Source: Bacteroidales bacterium
GTDB taxonomy: Bacteria; Bacteroidota; Bacteroidia; Bacteroidales; UBA3663
Length of the DNA: 64,000 nucleotides
Assembly (NCBI GenBank): GCA_017618715.1
Contig: JAFZTS010000026.1
Location: 1 to 64,000 of the forward strand
Direction of reading: 5' to 3'
The notes under the pieces are model-generated. The model had not been told where the DNA came from. It searched no databases and was given only the letters and a program-made list of their open reading frames with translations. This document shows positions 6,898 through 16,780 of the stretch, one piece after another (the stretch's first letter is position 1; each line of letters begins with the position of its first letter). Made by a program: the position numbers and the translations under genes.

Positions 6898-8388
6898 TTA
6901 TTTAGCCCAGAAGACCTTGACAGTTGCACCCTTGGTAGCAGGAACATTGTTGTTGTAGCTGGTTGAGGTCGATGGATAAGGCAGACGCTGGCGGAGTGTC
7001 TTGTTTCCGACTTCGGCGTTAACGTTCTTGGGGGTGTAGAGTGTGCCGGCCTGATAGGTGGTAGGCATTGAGTTGAAGTTGGCCACATCATTGTTGATGA
7101 TATCGTCAGCTTTCACGTCCGAAAATTCAGGATACCCGATACGACGGAGCTCGCACCAAGCCTCGAAGCCTGAGAGAGCAGTGCCAAGAGCCACCCATTT
7201 CTGGATGCCGATATTCTTCATCGGGTTGGCTGAATCGTAAGGATAGGTGCCGATAACGGCAGCGGTAGCATCAGGCACACCACAACGAGCGCAAGAAGCT
7301 GCGATAGCGGCGCGATAGTATTCCTCGGCCTGTGCGTGATTGACGGAGACAGTGGCATAGTACTCAGCAAGGAAGAAATTCAACTCATAGATGGTGAGCA
7401 GATCAACTGGCATGTCAAAACGGTAATTGGGCTGTGAAAAATCACTTGTATTGGCACCGCCGATTTCAGCAGAAAGATTGGTGCCCGATACGACGCCGAT
7501 GAATCCGTTTGAGGTAGGAACAAAGCTGTAGGAAAGACGCTGGTCACCTGATGATGAAAGGGTAGTTCCTTGCAGAGCTACGTTGAGCGCCATATCATTG
7601 CTGATGGTCTTGCTTTCGGCAAAGAGTGGACTATAGGAACCGGCAGAGTTGCCCCAGCACTGATCGTAGGTAATATCCTCGGTGATGAAGTTGCCTTCGT
7701 TAACAAGTGCGGTCAGCTTGTCGTTGACGCTTACAGTGCCATGTTCGCGCATGTAGAGCTTAAGAAGCAGCGTATTGGCAAATTTGATCCAGTTGGCAGC
7801 TGTGCCAGGTTGGGCTGAGGTCTTGCCAAAAAGAAGATTTGCACAAACAGCATCGCTGGGTTGAGCAGCTGCCTTGGCGGCTTCGAGTTCAGAAATGATA
7901 CTTGCATAAATAGCTTGGCCATCATCATAGACAGGCTGTGTAATGCTTGTATTGAGAGCCTCGGTGAAGGGAGCTTCGCCCCAAGCATCAACAATGAGCT
8001 GGAAGGCATAAGTGCGAAGCACGGTAGCCGCCAGATAAGTGCCTGGATCATCAGCAGACTGTGAACGTACAACTTCAAGCTGCTGAAGAGCGCGAGAATA
8101 AAGCTGCGTCCAGGCTCCACCGCAGTTGCTGGCAGTTACGAGGAAACGAGAATAATCAAGGTAGTTGGAACAACCTGCGTTTTGGCCATAGACTTGTGCA
8201 TTATAACCACCCAACACGTTGAATTGAACACCAAGTGTGGCAGCTATGTTTACCTCAGGGGTAGGGAGAATATAGTCATTCTCGACGCTTGAAATGGCAT
8301 TGGGGCTGTTATTGATGTCAAGATAGTCATCGCAAGCCGTAAGGGTCATCAGACCCATGCATGCCAGGGAAAATATAATCTTTTTCAT
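6898..8388 (-). CDS. SusD/RagB-type nutrient-binding outer-membrane lipoprotein (SusD-like_2 type)
   Basis: 496 residues with a lipoprotein signal (LMTLTAC) followed by DDYLDINNSPNA, a strong signature of the SusD-like_2 branch. Helical repeat regions include TYLAATVLRTYAFQLIVDAWG and PVDLLTIYELNFFLAEYYA (TPR-like). The branch-typical KWVALG...FEAWCELRRIGYPE lies before the C-terminus. SusD proteins lie over the SusC barrel and bind the glycan or other nutrient. The start lies 21 bases downstream of the SusC stop. The ligand cannot be told from sequence, and no carbohydrate-active enzyme gene shares this operon. Confidence 0.93.
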   Translation of the reverse strand: MKKIIFSLACMGLMTLTACDDYLDINNSPNAISSVENDYILPTPEVNIAATLGVQFNVLGGYNAQVYGQNAGCSNYLDYSRFLVTASNCGGAWTQLYSRALQQLEVVRSQSADDPGTYLAATVLRTYAFQLIVDAWGEAPFTEALNTSITQPVYDDGQAIYASIISELEAAKAAAQPSDAVCANLLFGKTSAQPGTAANWIKFANTLLLKLYMREHGTVSVNDKLTALVNEGNFITEDITYDQCWGNSAGSYSPLFAESKTISNDMALNVALQGTTLSSSGDQRLSYSFVPTSNGFIGVVSGTNLSAEIGGANTSDFSQPNYRFDMPVDLLTIYELNFFLAEYYATVSVNHAQAEEYYRAAIAASCARCGVPDATAAVIGTYPYDSANPMKNIGIQKWVALGTALSGFEAWCELRRIGYPEFSDVKADDIINNDVANFNSMPTTYQAGTLYTPKNVNAEVGNKTLRQRLPYPSTSTSYNNNVPATKGATVKVFWAK

Positions 8389-8409
8389 ATTGAATGCACT
8401 TCGTTAGAA

Positions 8410-11400
8410 TTAGAACTTAACTGCGATGTTGAAACCATACTTGCGGCATGCTGGGTTGGAATAGAGTTCACCGAACGAGCCAGCGAGGTCGGTTCCGTAT
8501 GAAGATGCATCTGGATCGATGTAACAGTTGCTGGCAGGAGTCCAGGTAAAGAGGTTGTTAGCCACGAACGATACTCGTACGTCATCAAGGTAAACTTTCT
8601 TGGTCCATGATTTTGGCAACGAGTAGGAAACTGCCAAAGTGCGAAGCTTAAGGTAAGTGCGGTCGATGAGAAGTTCTTCACCGCCTGCAATACCGCCAAG
8701 GTCATAGAGCGACTGGATACCATCACCATAGGTGTCGATAGCGGTATAGTTCTCGCTGACGATATTCTTGCCATTCTCGTCAGTAGTAACGTTAACAGAA
8801 CCTGGGATGATATAGGCGCGACGCTGATTGTAGATGGTCTCAATGCCGTTACCGGTGAAGCGCATAAGGTTCTTGGTACGTGAGAACATGTAGCCGCCAT
8901 AACGTACATCAAAGTTGGCAGTAACTGCGATGCCCTTGTATCGGAGACTGGTGCCAAAACCTCCCGTCCATTTGTTCTGGGTGGATTTGCCGGAAGCTAC
9001 AACATCGCTGGTGAGTACTGGAAGACCATCGCTGGCATTGACAACTGGGCTGCCTTTGCCTGCGTATGAAGGATTAAGCTGAAGAGCGTCGTCAATAACG
9101 ATGTACTTAAGGTTGCCATTGGCATCCACAAACTGAGGCTCGTAAGTGTAGAACTGGCCGAGTTCTTTGCCTACAACAGCCTTCATGCGAACAGCATTCT
9201 TTGAAGTAGAGAAACTATTGATGACGTATTCGCCACCCAGTTCCTCAGGAAGTTCCTCAACGTTGTTGTAGTTCTTGTTCCAGTTGAAGTTAACATCCCA
9301 CTGCCAGTCCTTGGTGCGAACAGGTGTAAGGTTGACCATGAGTTCGACACCATGGTTGCGGATAGAACCAAAGTTGGTGACGATGAAGCTGTATCCCGAT
9401 GCGGGGTCGGCATTGAGGGTCATGATCATGTCATCGGTTGTACGATCGTAGTACGAGAAGTCAACGTGGACGCGATTCTTGAGGAAATAGAGGTCTGCAC
9501 CAAGTTCCCATTCTGTCGTCATCTCAGGCTTGAGGGTGTTGGAACCAAGAGTGGATGAGGTCTTGAATGCATTGGTGCCGTTTGTCATTGGGAAGTTGGT
9601 GGCTTCGGTATAAACGTTGTTAGCGAAGCCGCTTACGAAGGTGTTGCTGGTGTTGTATGGATCGGCATCGTTACCGGTTTTACCGTAAGCAGCACGAAGC
9701 TTGCCGTAAGAGATGTAATCCTTCATCTTGTCGGGAAGCAGTTCCGTGAAAATCCAGCTGGCAGTAATACCAGGATAGAAGAAGTGATTGCCGTCCATCG
9801 GGAGGGTAGATGACCAGTCGTTACGGCCGGTAACATCAAGGAAGAGCATATCCTTCCAACCCAGTGAGAAGTCACCAAGGACACCTACCAGACGGCGCTT
9901 GCTTTGAGCCTCGGAAGGAGTAAGTGAAGCTGCATTTGCAAGGTGCCACCAACCGCTTTCGATTGTGAGGTCTTTGGCAGAAGTGGACATCTGTGTGGCA
10001 AAGCGCTCGTTGATGTTCACACCAGCTGTAGCATTGAAATCGAAGTCTCCCCACTTGTGAGAATAATTGGCGAGGAAGTCGTGATTGATTTCATAACGAC
10101 GCTGATAGAGTGCATAAACAGTACCATCCTGCTTGTTGTCGCCAGATGTGGATGGGTTGTCGGCTGTAATCTTTGCCATGCCTTCCTTCAGGTCATAGTC
10201 AGAATAGTCGAAACCAAAGCGATAAGTAAGAGTGAGGTCCTTGATAGGATTGATATCTGCCTGTACCTTACCGTAGATCTTCTTCTGGCTGAGCTGGCTG
10301 TAGTTGTTCTCCAAAGCCCAATATGGGTTGGTGATACCGTACTCGGTGTAATATGCGAGTGGGGTATTGAATGGATTGCTGAGGTCGGCAAGGTCGGCCA
10401 CGCTGATGTTACGTGGCATCTCATACAGACCATCGATAACCGTGGTGCCCTGATCGGTCAAGACCGTCTTGGTAATGGAATTTGCAAAGTTGATGTTGCT
10501 CGAAACCTTCAACCAGTCAGTACAACGGTGGCTTCCGTTCATCGAAATGGTGTTTCTTGCGTATGAATCAGCATCGGTGGGCATGATGCCGTCATCGCCT
10601 ACACGTGAATAAGAAAGATAGTAATCAGTCTTTTCACTGTTGCCAGAAACGCTGATGGAGGTGTTGTAGGCTACGCCAGCATCAAAGAAGCCTTTGACGT
10701 TATCTTCTACAGCCTGGAACTTCTGCAAGAGCTGTGCGTTGTCGTAGATGGCGCCATATACACGTTCTTTGCCATCCATTTGTGGACCCCACGAGCCATT
10801 CTCGTCAAGTGTGCGTTTACCGTCCCAACCCTGTCCGAATACGTTTTGCAACTGAGGAAGAGTAGAAACGGTGGACCACTGCATGCCTGCATTGAGTTCT
10901 ACCTGATAGTTCTTTCCCTTAAGGCTGCTACCAGACTTGGTGGTTACGAGGATGACACCATTGGCGGCACGGCTACCGTAAAGTGCAGTAGCTGCTGCGC
11001 CCTTGAGGATGGTCATACTTTCAATGTCATCTTGGTTGAGGTTCGTGACACCGCCACCCATGGTGTTGTCACCTTGGTCTGAACTGATGTTGTTGTTTAC
11101 AATCGGCACACCATCGACAACCCAAAGAGGCTGGTTGCTTCCAGTCAACGAACTGAACGAACGGATGGTGATAGAGGAAGCGGCACCAGGAGAGGTTGAT
11201 GTTGTGGATACGCTCACACCTGCCACTTTACCTGCAATGGCATCTCCAACATTGTTAACTGGAACCACTGAAAGATCCTCTGCCTTGAGGTTGGTAGCTG
11301 CATAACCGATGGCCTTTTCAGATTTCTTAAGGCCCAAAGCCGTAACAACCACATCATCAAGAAGCTTGTCGTCAGCTTCAAGATAAACAGTGACTTTGTT

Positions 11401-11664
11401 GTTCCTGATATTGACAGTTTGTCTGGCCATTCCGACGTATGAGATGGTCAACTGCTTTGCATCATCAGGAACAATGAGAGAGAACTTGCCGTCGACGCCG
11501 GTAACAGTGCCGATGTTCGTTCCTGGCACAATTACAGATGCACCGATGACTGGCTCTCCATCCTCGGATGAGATGACGCTACCCGTAACAGTCCTTGTGG
11601 ACTGCGCCATCAACATTGTCAAGCTCAAAACGAGCATGGCAATGATAGATAAGAGTTTTCTCAT
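8410..11664 (-). CDS. SusC/RagA-family TonB-dependent outer-membrane transporter
   Basis: 1084 residues from the ATG at 11664, which starts a clear signal peptide (MRKLLSIIAMLVLSLTMLMA); the frame is open 11 codons further upstream but without a signal peptide. Order of domains: carboxypeptidase-regulatory-like domain (about 22-100, TGSVISSEDGEPVIGASVIV), TonB-dependent plug (about 105-220, AIAGKVAGVSVS and YGSRAANGVILVTTKSG), then a 22-strand barrel ending in YGFNIAVKF with the terminal aromatic. No N-terminal signalling domain (STN) is visible, so it is probably not wired to an anti-sigma. It is the first gene of the operon behind the promoter at 11801-11831. The imported substrate is unknown. 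Confidence 0.96.
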   Translation of the reverse strand: MRKLLSIIAMLVLSLTMLMAQSTRTVTGSVISSEDGEPVIGASVIVPGTNIGTVTGVDGKFSLIVPDDAKQLTISYVGMARQTVNIRNNKVTVYLEADDKLLDDVVVTALGLKKSEKAIGYAATNLKAEDLSVVPVNNVGDAIAGKVAGVSVSTTSTSPGAASSITIRSFSSLTGSNQPLWVVDGVPIVNNNISSDQGDNTMGGGVTNLNQDDIESMTILKGAAATALYGSRAANGVILVTTKSGSSLKGKNYQVELNAGMQWSTVSTLPQLQNVFGQGWDGKRTLDENGSWGPQMDGKERVYGAIYDNAQLLQKFQAVEDNVKGFFDAGVAYNTSISVSGNSEKTDYYLSYSRVGDDGIMPTDADSYARNTISMNGSHRCTDWLKVSSNINFANSITKTVLTDQGTTVIDGLYEMPRNISVADLADLSNPFNTPLAYYTEYGITNPYWALENNYSQLSQKKIYGKVQADINPIKDLTLTYRFGFDYSDYDLKEGMAKITADNPSTSGDNKQDGTVYALYQRRYEINHDFLANYSHKWGDFDFNATAGVNINERFATQMSTSAKDLTIESGWWHLANAASLTPSEAQSKRRLVGVLGDFSLGWKDMLFLDVTGRNDWSSTLPMDGNHFFYPGITASWIFTELLPDKMKDYISYGKLRAAYGKTGNDADPYNTSNTFVSGFANNVYTEATNFPMTNGTNAFKTSSTLGSNTLKPEMTTEWELGADLYFLKNRVHVDFSYYDRTTDDMIMTLNADPASGYSFIVTNFGSIRNHGVELMVNLTPVRTKDWQWDVNFNWNKNYNNVEELPEELGGEYVINSFSTSKNAVRMKAVVGKELGQFYTYEPQFVDANGNLKYIVIDDALQLNPSYAGKGSPVVNASDGLPVLTSDVVASGKSTQNKWTGGFGTSLRYKGIAVTANFDVRYGGYMFSRTKNLMRFTGNGIETIYNQRRAYIIPGSVNVTTDENGKNIVSENYTAIDTYGDGIQSLYDLGGIAGGEELLIDRTYLKLRTLAVSYSLPKSWTKKVYLDDVRVSFVANNLFTWTPASNCYIDPDASSYGTDLAGSFGELYSNPACRKYGFNIAVKF

Positions 11665-12112
11665 AATTGATACATTAATAATATTTATTGAACACATTGT
11701 ATATTAATTTCGATAAGAAATCACTTATTGTAGCGTAGTGTTGCAAGCAGAAAAGGGACCAGAACAGATGTTTGGTGCCTTTTTATGCGAAATTTGGCTG
11801 CAAAGATATGTAGAAAAATAATAACTACAAAAAAAAAGATGAAAAAAATGATGTTTTTTGTCAAAATATGCAAAAAATAGTGCTTTTGTGTCCGTTTTGC
11901 TGTCTTTTTTGATTATTATGGATTAAATTTCTTGATAAAATCCCTTTCTTTGTGAGTTATTGTATTGTATATGTTAAGTAAAATGTGATATTTTGCCCAA
12001 ATATCATTGTCTTTTATGTCATATTCGCCTTTCGATGACAAATAGTAAGGGTCCTATGAGAAACATAGAACCCTTTTGCGATAGAAAACAAACGGATGCG
12101 GATAGACCGCTG
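11665..12112. other. Non-coding AT-rich region upstream of the SusC operon
   Basis: 448 bases between the SusC start and the end of the esterase gene. It holds the SusC promoter at 11801-11831, giving a leader of roughly 130 bases, and very AT-rich upstream DNA (11810-12010). A weak hairpin near 12047-12076 (AGGGTCCTATG / CATAGAACCCT) could end the esterase transcript but has no good T-run on the minus strand. No ORF or RNA gene was recognised. Confidence 0.7.
11801..11831 (-). promoter_or_regulatory. Bacteroidetes-type promoter of the SusC operon
   Basis: On the minus strand: TTTG at 11831-11828, 19 bases, then TATCTTTG at 11808-11801. This is a full match to TTTG-N19-TAnnTTTG. Transcription would begin near 11795, leaving a leader of about 130 bases before SusC. 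Confidence 0.85.
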
Positions 12113-14089
12113 TTATTTTGTTGAGAACGATGGAGCAGGAAGACCTGCGCCATTGTAGAGTGTGACGATGGGGTCGTCGTCCCATGCGTAACGCACGGCC
12201 TTTGGATCCTTCACGTCGTCGCTCCATACTATGAGTTCATTACCTTCGACTTTGACCTCGGCCCAATGGAAGATGCCGTCAGCACCAGCGATGCTGAATC
12301 CTTTCGAAACGATGCAAGGATTCTCTATACTGTGGGGTTTGGCGGCGCGAAGTTCAAGACCTTCAGCTGTGCCTGGCTTGAACGAGATGCGTGCTTTGCC
12401 TTCGCTGAATGTCACGCTCTGATACGACGGACCTTCGCTGACTTCCTGCGTTTTGCCCAGATAGAGGCGCTGCATCTGTAGGGCTGCACGTCGGGCAGAT
12501 TCCTTCTTGTTGAGAGGGTGGATATCGTTCCATTCGCCCAGGTCGATAACTGTCACGAAACCTGCTTTGTCAAGGGCTTGGGTGCCCAGTCGTTGAGATT
12601 CGCGGATTTTGGCCCAACCTCCGTTATAGTTGGCATCGGCATGACGCTCCATATAATTGGCCAGACCGAAGACGACGGCAGGAACATTGCCAAAGTCACG
12701 ACGCCAGTCATTAATCAGGACGGGAAGAAGTTTGCGATATTCATCGGGACGGCCCGCATTCGTCTCGCCCTGGTTCCAGAGGATGCCTGCGATGCGATAG
12801 TTTCGGAGCGGATAGATGGTGTTGTCATAAAGCGCTGAGGCATTTCCATTATTGACACCTTCGACACCTGGCTGACGCGGCATCAGAATGCCTCGCTTCA
12901 TGCGCCAGTCACCTTCGAGGTCAATCGTCTGACCACCGTGGAAGAATAACTTGTAAGGTTTCTCCTTGACAAACTTCTCTGGGCTTCCATTTGTGCTCAA
13001 CTTGATGACCAAGACGTTTCGTCCCGCTTTGAGCAAACCTTCGGGCAAAGTGTATTTACGTGGAGGATACTGATAGGTGACTTCGCCAACCTTGACGCCA
13101 TTCAGATAGGCTATGTCCGCATCGACGAGGCATCCAAGACGCAGGAGCGAATCCTTGCCGACAAGATTCTGGGGTACATTGAACTCTTTGCGGAACCAGA
13201 GTGTGCCAACCCAAGTGCGTCCATCAGCATCACCAAGATGAGGATCATATTGGTTGACCACTTCCCAATCAGAGTCGTCAAGGTTCTCTTTCATCCATTG
13301 CTCCTTCAGGCCGGGGTCTTCTTCAAGCAGTTTGTAATAGGCTTGACCGATAGTTCGACTGAGCTGGGCACAACGCTCCAAATATCCGGGTTGTTTTAGG
13401 TGTTCAACCGTTTGGACATGACGGGGCGCATTCTCGCGAAGGGAATCTGTCGATATCCAGGCCACGATGTCAGAGCCGCCCATGCTGCTGTTGATGATGC
13501 CTTGGGGCACACCTCCTGTGCGCTGATACATCTCTTTGGCAAAGAAATATCCAATGCCGGACCAATGTCCTACCTTGTCGGGGCTCAACGATTCCCAGGG
13601 ATAGCTCCCTTGCTCATCGATGTCCTGCTGGGGCCCTTTGATTGAAGGATTGCGTCCTGTCTGCATGAGATGGATGGCAGGATTCGTGTAGGTGTCGAAT
13701 TCTTCCTTGTAAAGGTCAACGAGTCGCGCAGTATGCAGGTCCATATTCGACTGACCCGAACAGAGCCACACGTCGCCGACATAGATGTCTGACAGTTTCC
13801 GTTCATTGATGGTCATCGTATAGGGTCCGCCGACCATGCTCTTCTTTGTTGTTGGAATATATACCATCCAATTGCCCTGTGCATCGGCAGTGCCTACATA
13901 TTTCTTTTTTAAAAAGGTGACGGTGACTTTCTCGCCGGGGTCAGCTGTTCCCCAGATGCGAACATTATCGTTACGCTGCAGTACCATGCCATCCGAGATG
14001 AAGCGTGGTGTCTTGACTTCGGCTTGCAGACATAGTAACGGAAGACCTGCAAGCAGGGTAGAAAGGGTGAGGAGATGATTGATTTTCAT
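12113..14089 (-). CDS. Sialate O-acetylesterase-family (SASA) carbohydrate esterase, probable acetyl-xylan esterase
   Basis: 658 residues from the ATG at 14089 (MKINHLL, signal peptide to LQA); upstream ATGs would bury the signal. Visible: an N-terminal beta domain, then the SGNH-type block VWLCSGQSNMDLH with the nucleophilic serine, an inserted jelly-roll domain (about 260-400, WFRKEFNVPQNL), WNQGETNAGRP, and near the end DLGEWNDIHPLNKKESARR with the Asp/His of the triad. The family removes acetyl groups from sialic acids or xylan. Its divergent neighbours are a GH43 enzyme, a pentoside symporter and GH10 xylanase, so xylan deacetylation is the better guess; P. bryantii has an esterase beside its xyn genes. 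A -7 box TATATTTG lies just upstream. Confidence 0.88.
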   Translation of the reverse strand: MKINHLLTLSTLLAGLPLLCLQAEVKTPRFISDGMVLQRNDNVRIWGTADPGEKVTVTFLKKKYVGTADAQGNWMVYIPTTKKSMVGGPYTMTINERKLSDIYVGDVWLCSGQSNMDLHTARLVDLYKEEFDTYTNPAIHLMQTGRNPSIKGPQQDIDEQGSYPWESLSPDKVGHWSGIGYFFAKEMYQRTGGVPQGIINSSMGGSDIVAWISTDSLRENAPRHVQTVEHLKQPGYLERCAQLSRTIGQAYYKLLEEDPGLKEQWMKENLDDSDWEVVNQYDPHLGDADGRTWVGTLWFRKEFNVPQNLVGKDSLLRLGCLVDADIAYLNGVKVGEVTYQYPPRKYTLPEGLLKAGRNVLVIKLSTNGSPEKFVKEKPYKLFFHGGQTIDLEGDWRMKRGILMPRQPGVEGVNNGNASALYDNTIYPLRNYRIAGILWNQGETNAGRPDEYRKLLPVLINDWRRDFGNVPAVVFGLANYMERHADANYNGGWAKIRESQRLGTQALDKAGFVTVIDLGEWNDIHPLNKKESARRAALQMQRLYLGKTQEVSEGPSYQSVTFSEGKARISFKPGTAEGLELRAAKPHSIENPCIVSKGFSIAGADGIFHWAEVKVEGNELIVWSDDVKDPKAVRYAWDDDPIVTLYNGAGLPAPSFSTK

Positions 14090-14114
14090 ACGTGCTGAGA
14101 TTGGTTTTAGGTTG

Positions 14115-14122
14115 CAAATATA
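14115..14122 (-). promoter_or_regulatory. -7 box TATATTTG for the esterase gene
   Basis: CAAATATA on the plus strand is TATATTTG on the minus strand, 25 bases before the start codon. No clear -33 TTTG was found. Confidence 0.55.
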
Positions 14123-14227
14123 ATGAATTCTGTTGTATATCATCCTAAAAAAGGGAGATTTTTATCAAATGTAACGTTTTTTATGGATAATGTAACAAAA
14201 ATTGTTCGGATTTTACCAAATAATCGT

Positions 14228-14235
14228 TATCTTTG
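14228..14235 (+). promoter_or_regulatory. -7 box TATCTTTG for the GH43-symporter-GH10 operon
   Basis: TATCTTTG followed by CACC, 56 bases before the GH43 start codon. With the box at 14115-14122 it forms a divergent promoter region about 110 bp wide, so esterase and xylanase genes can respond together. Confidence 0.7.
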
Positions 14236-14291
14236 CACCGATATTTCTTTGTGATACCAATTACAGTACAACAAATAACACATTACCCAAC

Positions 14292-15263
14292 ATGAAAAGG
14301 TATCTTTTCCCACATGACTACATGGCCGATCCATCGGTGCATGTTTTTAATGGTAAGATTTTCATCTACCCTTCGCATGACTACTACTCGGGCATCCCGG
14401 AGGATGACTGGGGCATCCATTTCGACATGAAGGATTACCATGTGCTTTCGATCACAGGCGACCCGATGACGGGCGTAGTGAAGGATGAAGGCCTTGCCCT
14501 GACACGCGAGCAGATTCCTTGGGCTTCGAAGCAGCTTTGGGACTGCGACGTGCAGGAGAAGGATGGCAAGTATTACATGTACTTCCCTGCCAAGGACAAG
14601 ACGGGCATCTTCCGCTGCGGTGTAGCTATCAGCGACAAGCCCGAAGGCCCATTCATCCCCGAGCCACATCCTATCGAGGGCAGCTATTCTATCGACTATG
14701 CCATCTTCAAGGATGATGACGGCACCTACTACATGTATTTCGGCGGCATCTGGGGCGGCCAGCTCCAGCGCTACAACGAGGAGAATGAGGCTGTCAACTT
14801 CCCACGTTTCCCCGAGGGCGACGAGCCATGTATTTCGCCTCGCATCGTGAAGTTAAGTGACGACATGCTCAGCTTTGCCAATGAGCCGAAACCCATCCGC
14901 ATTGTTTATGAGGACGGCACCCCGATGAAAGCAGGCGATCCGCATCACTTCTTCGAGGCATCGTGGATGCACAAATACAACGGAAAGTATTACTATAGCT
15001 ACTCAACAGGCGACACCCACTTCCTCTGTTACGCTGTCAGCGACAAGCCCGATGGACCATTCGTTTATCAGGGCGTCATCCTGACTCCAGTGGAGGGTTG
15101 GACTACCCATCACTCCATCATCGAGTATGAGGGCAAGTGGTACCTCTTCCATCATGACTGCAAGCCCTCGAAGGGCTACACCCCACTGCGCTCGCTCAAG
15201 GTTTGCGAGCTGAAGTATGACGAGAACGGCAAGATCATTACGATCGACGGAATGGCTGAATAA
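14292..15263 (+). CDS. GH43 beta-xylosidase / alpha-L-arabinofuranosidase
   Basis: 323 residues from the ATG at 14292; the frame is open 30 codons upstream, but that part overlaps the promoter. This size is typical of single-domain GH43 enzymes such as Bacteroides ovatus Xsa and Prevotella XynB. Catalytic landmarks: YMADPSVHVFNGKIFIY near residue 10 (Asp base), SIDYAIFKDDDGTYYMYFGG in the middle (pKa-modulating Asp), and HHFFEASWMHKYNGKYYYSY (Glu acid). No signal peptide is seen, so it should act in the cytosol on short xylo-oligosaccharides brought in by the next gene's symporter, 14 bases downstream. The order GH43, symporter, GH10 is that of the xyn genes of P. bryantii. Confidence 0.93.
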   Translation: MKRYLFPHDYMADPSVHVFNGKIFIYPSHDYYSGIPEDDWGIHFDMKDYHVLSITGDPMTGVVKDEGLALTREQIPWASKQLWDCDVQEKDGKYYMYFPAKDKTGIFRCGVAISDKPEGPFIPEPHPIEGSYSIDYAIFKDDDGTYYMYFGGIWGGQLQRYNEENEAVNFPRFPEGDEPCISPRIVKLSDDMLSFANEPKPIRIVYEDGTPMKAGDPHHFFEASWMHKYNGKYYYSYSTGDTHFLCYAVSDKPDGPFVYQGVILTPVEGWTTHHSIIEYEGKWYLFHHDCKPSKGYTPLRSLKVCELKYDENGKIITIDGMAE

Positions 15264-15277
15264 TTCTCTCTTTGACT

Positions 15278-16675
15278 ATGGCAAACGAACAAGAAGCAAA
15301 AGGCTTTTACAAACTCAGTTGGTTGCAGCGCATCGGCTTCGGCTCGGGTGACCTTGCACAGAACTTGATTTTCCAGGTAATTTGCACTTATCTGCTGTTT
15401 TTCTACACCGACGTATATGGACTTACTCCTTCGGCGGTGGCTGTGATGTTTACGGTAGGTAACGTGGCAAATGTCATCTGGGATCCCATTGTGGGCACGT
15501 TGATTGACAAGAGTAATCCCCGTTACGGCAAATATCGCTCCTACCTGCTTTATGTAGGTATTCCGCTTTCCGGATTCGCGATTCTTTGTTTCTACAACGG
15601 ATTCGCTCCATCGCTGCTCTATGCTTACGTTACTTATGTAGGCATGCAGTTGCTCTATACCTTCATCAATGTACCCTATGGCGCACTGAACTCCTCGTTG
15701 ACCCGTGACACCGATGAGATTACCATTCTCACCTCCGTGCGTATGTTCATGGCAAATGTCGGTGGTCTTGCCGTCAATTCCGGTCTTCCGTTGATTATCG
15801 CATTTATCGCTGGTTCGGCTGCCGACAGCCTGCCCAAGGAGCCATCGGCATGGTTCACGGCGATGTCAATCTATGCGCTCGTAGGTTTGTGCTTGCTGGT
15901 ATTCTGCTTCACGCAATGTAAAGAGCGTGTCGTGATGGATGCCAAGGACACCGAAGACGTGAAGGTGAGTGACCTTTGGATGGAGTTTGTACGTAACCGT
16001 CCATTGCGCATCATCGCTTTCTTCTTCATCACGGCTTTCGCCATGATGTCAGTAGGCAATGCCGCCGGCGCTTACTTCATCAACAGCAACCTCGGTGGTA
16101 CGGCTCAGCAGTTGTCCATCTTCATGGCTCTCGGCTCCATCCCTGCATTCATCTTCATGCCACTCGTGCCCGCCATCAAGAAGGCGGTAGGTAAGAAGAA
16201 CATGTTCTACCTCTTCCTCGGTGCTGCCATCGTAGGTATGGCAATGCTCTATTTCATTGCCAAGATGGAGAATCCGAGCATGATGTTGGTATATATTGCC
16301 CAGTTCATTAAGAGTACGGGCGTGATTGTGGCAACAGGTTACATGTGGGCATTGGTTCCTGAGGTGATCTCCTACGGTGAATACACTACTGGACGTCGTA
16401 TTTCTGGTATTGTCAACGCTCTCACCGGTCTGTTCTTTAAGGCTGGTATGACCTTTGGTAGCATCGTAGGTCCTGCCATTCTCGGTTTCGTAGGTTATAA
16501 TAGCGAGACTATAGAGCAGACACCATTCGCACAGGAAGGTATCCTTTGGCTGGTGTGCGTCATCCCGGCAGCCCTGCTTTGCCTGGCCTTGTTCATCATC
16601 TCCAATTATGAACTGACCGACGAGAAGATCGACCAGATCAACCGCGAGATCGAAGCACGTCATAAGAGCGAATAA
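15278..16675 (+). CDS. GPH-family (MFS) pentoside/oligosaccharide:cation symporter
   Basis: 465 residues from the ATG at 15278 (MANEQEAKG); a TTG six bases earlier is possible but unlikely. Twelve hydrophobic helices can be drawn. Family features include GFGSGDLAQNLIFQ in helix 1, WDPIVGTLIDKSNPRYGKYRSYLL between helices 2 and 3 (shown in part), and a second-half loop with YTTGRRISGIVNAL. GPH carriers (XynP, MelB, XylP-like) move pentosides, hexuronides and xylo-oligosaccharides across the inner membrane with Na or H. Its place between GH43 and GH10 supports xylobiose or xylotriose as cargo, as proposed for xynD of P. bryantii. Confidence 0.9.
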   Translation: MANEQEAKGFYKLSWLQRIGFGSGDLAQNLIFQVICTYLLFFYTDVYGLTPSAVAVMFTVGNVANVIWDPIVGTLIDKSNPRYGKYRSYLLYVGIPLSGFAILCFYNGFAPSLLYAYVTYVGMQLLYTFINVPYGALNSSLTRDTDEITILTSVRMFMANVGGLAVNSGLPLIIAFIAGSAADSLPKEPSAWFTAMSIYALVGLCLLVFCFTQCKERVVMDAKDTEDVKVSDLWMEFVRNRPLRIIAFFFITAFAMMSVGNAAGAYFINSNLGGTAQQLSIFMALGSIPAFIFMPLVPAIKKAVGKKNMFYLFLGAAIVGMAMLYFIAKMENPSMMLVYIAQFIKSTGVIVATGYMWALVPEVISYGEYTTGRRISGIVNALTGLFFKAGMTFGSIVGPAILGFVGYNSETIEQTPFAQEGILWLVCVIPAALLCLALFIISNYELTDEKIDQINREIEARHKSE

Positions 16676-16692
16676 TCTCTATGTGATTACAG

Positions 16693-16720
16693 ATAAGCGG
16701 GAATGTCTGTTCCCGCTTAT
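16693..16720 (+). terminator. Hairpin after the symporter gene
   Basis: ATAAGCGGGAA pairs with TTCCCGCTTAT around six bases, but only a short T stretch follows. It lies between symporter and GH10, so it may act as a partial terminator or RNA stabiliser that sets relative expression. Confidence 0.65.
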
Positions 16721-16780
16721 TTGCATCTTTATTAAGTCGTACATATTTTTATAATGTTCTAAATAAAACCATTTCTATCA

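Noticed and set aside
12047-12076. Hairpin downstream of the esterase as a strong terminator
   Set aside because: One mismatch in the stem and no T-run on the relevant strand, so only mentioned as weak.
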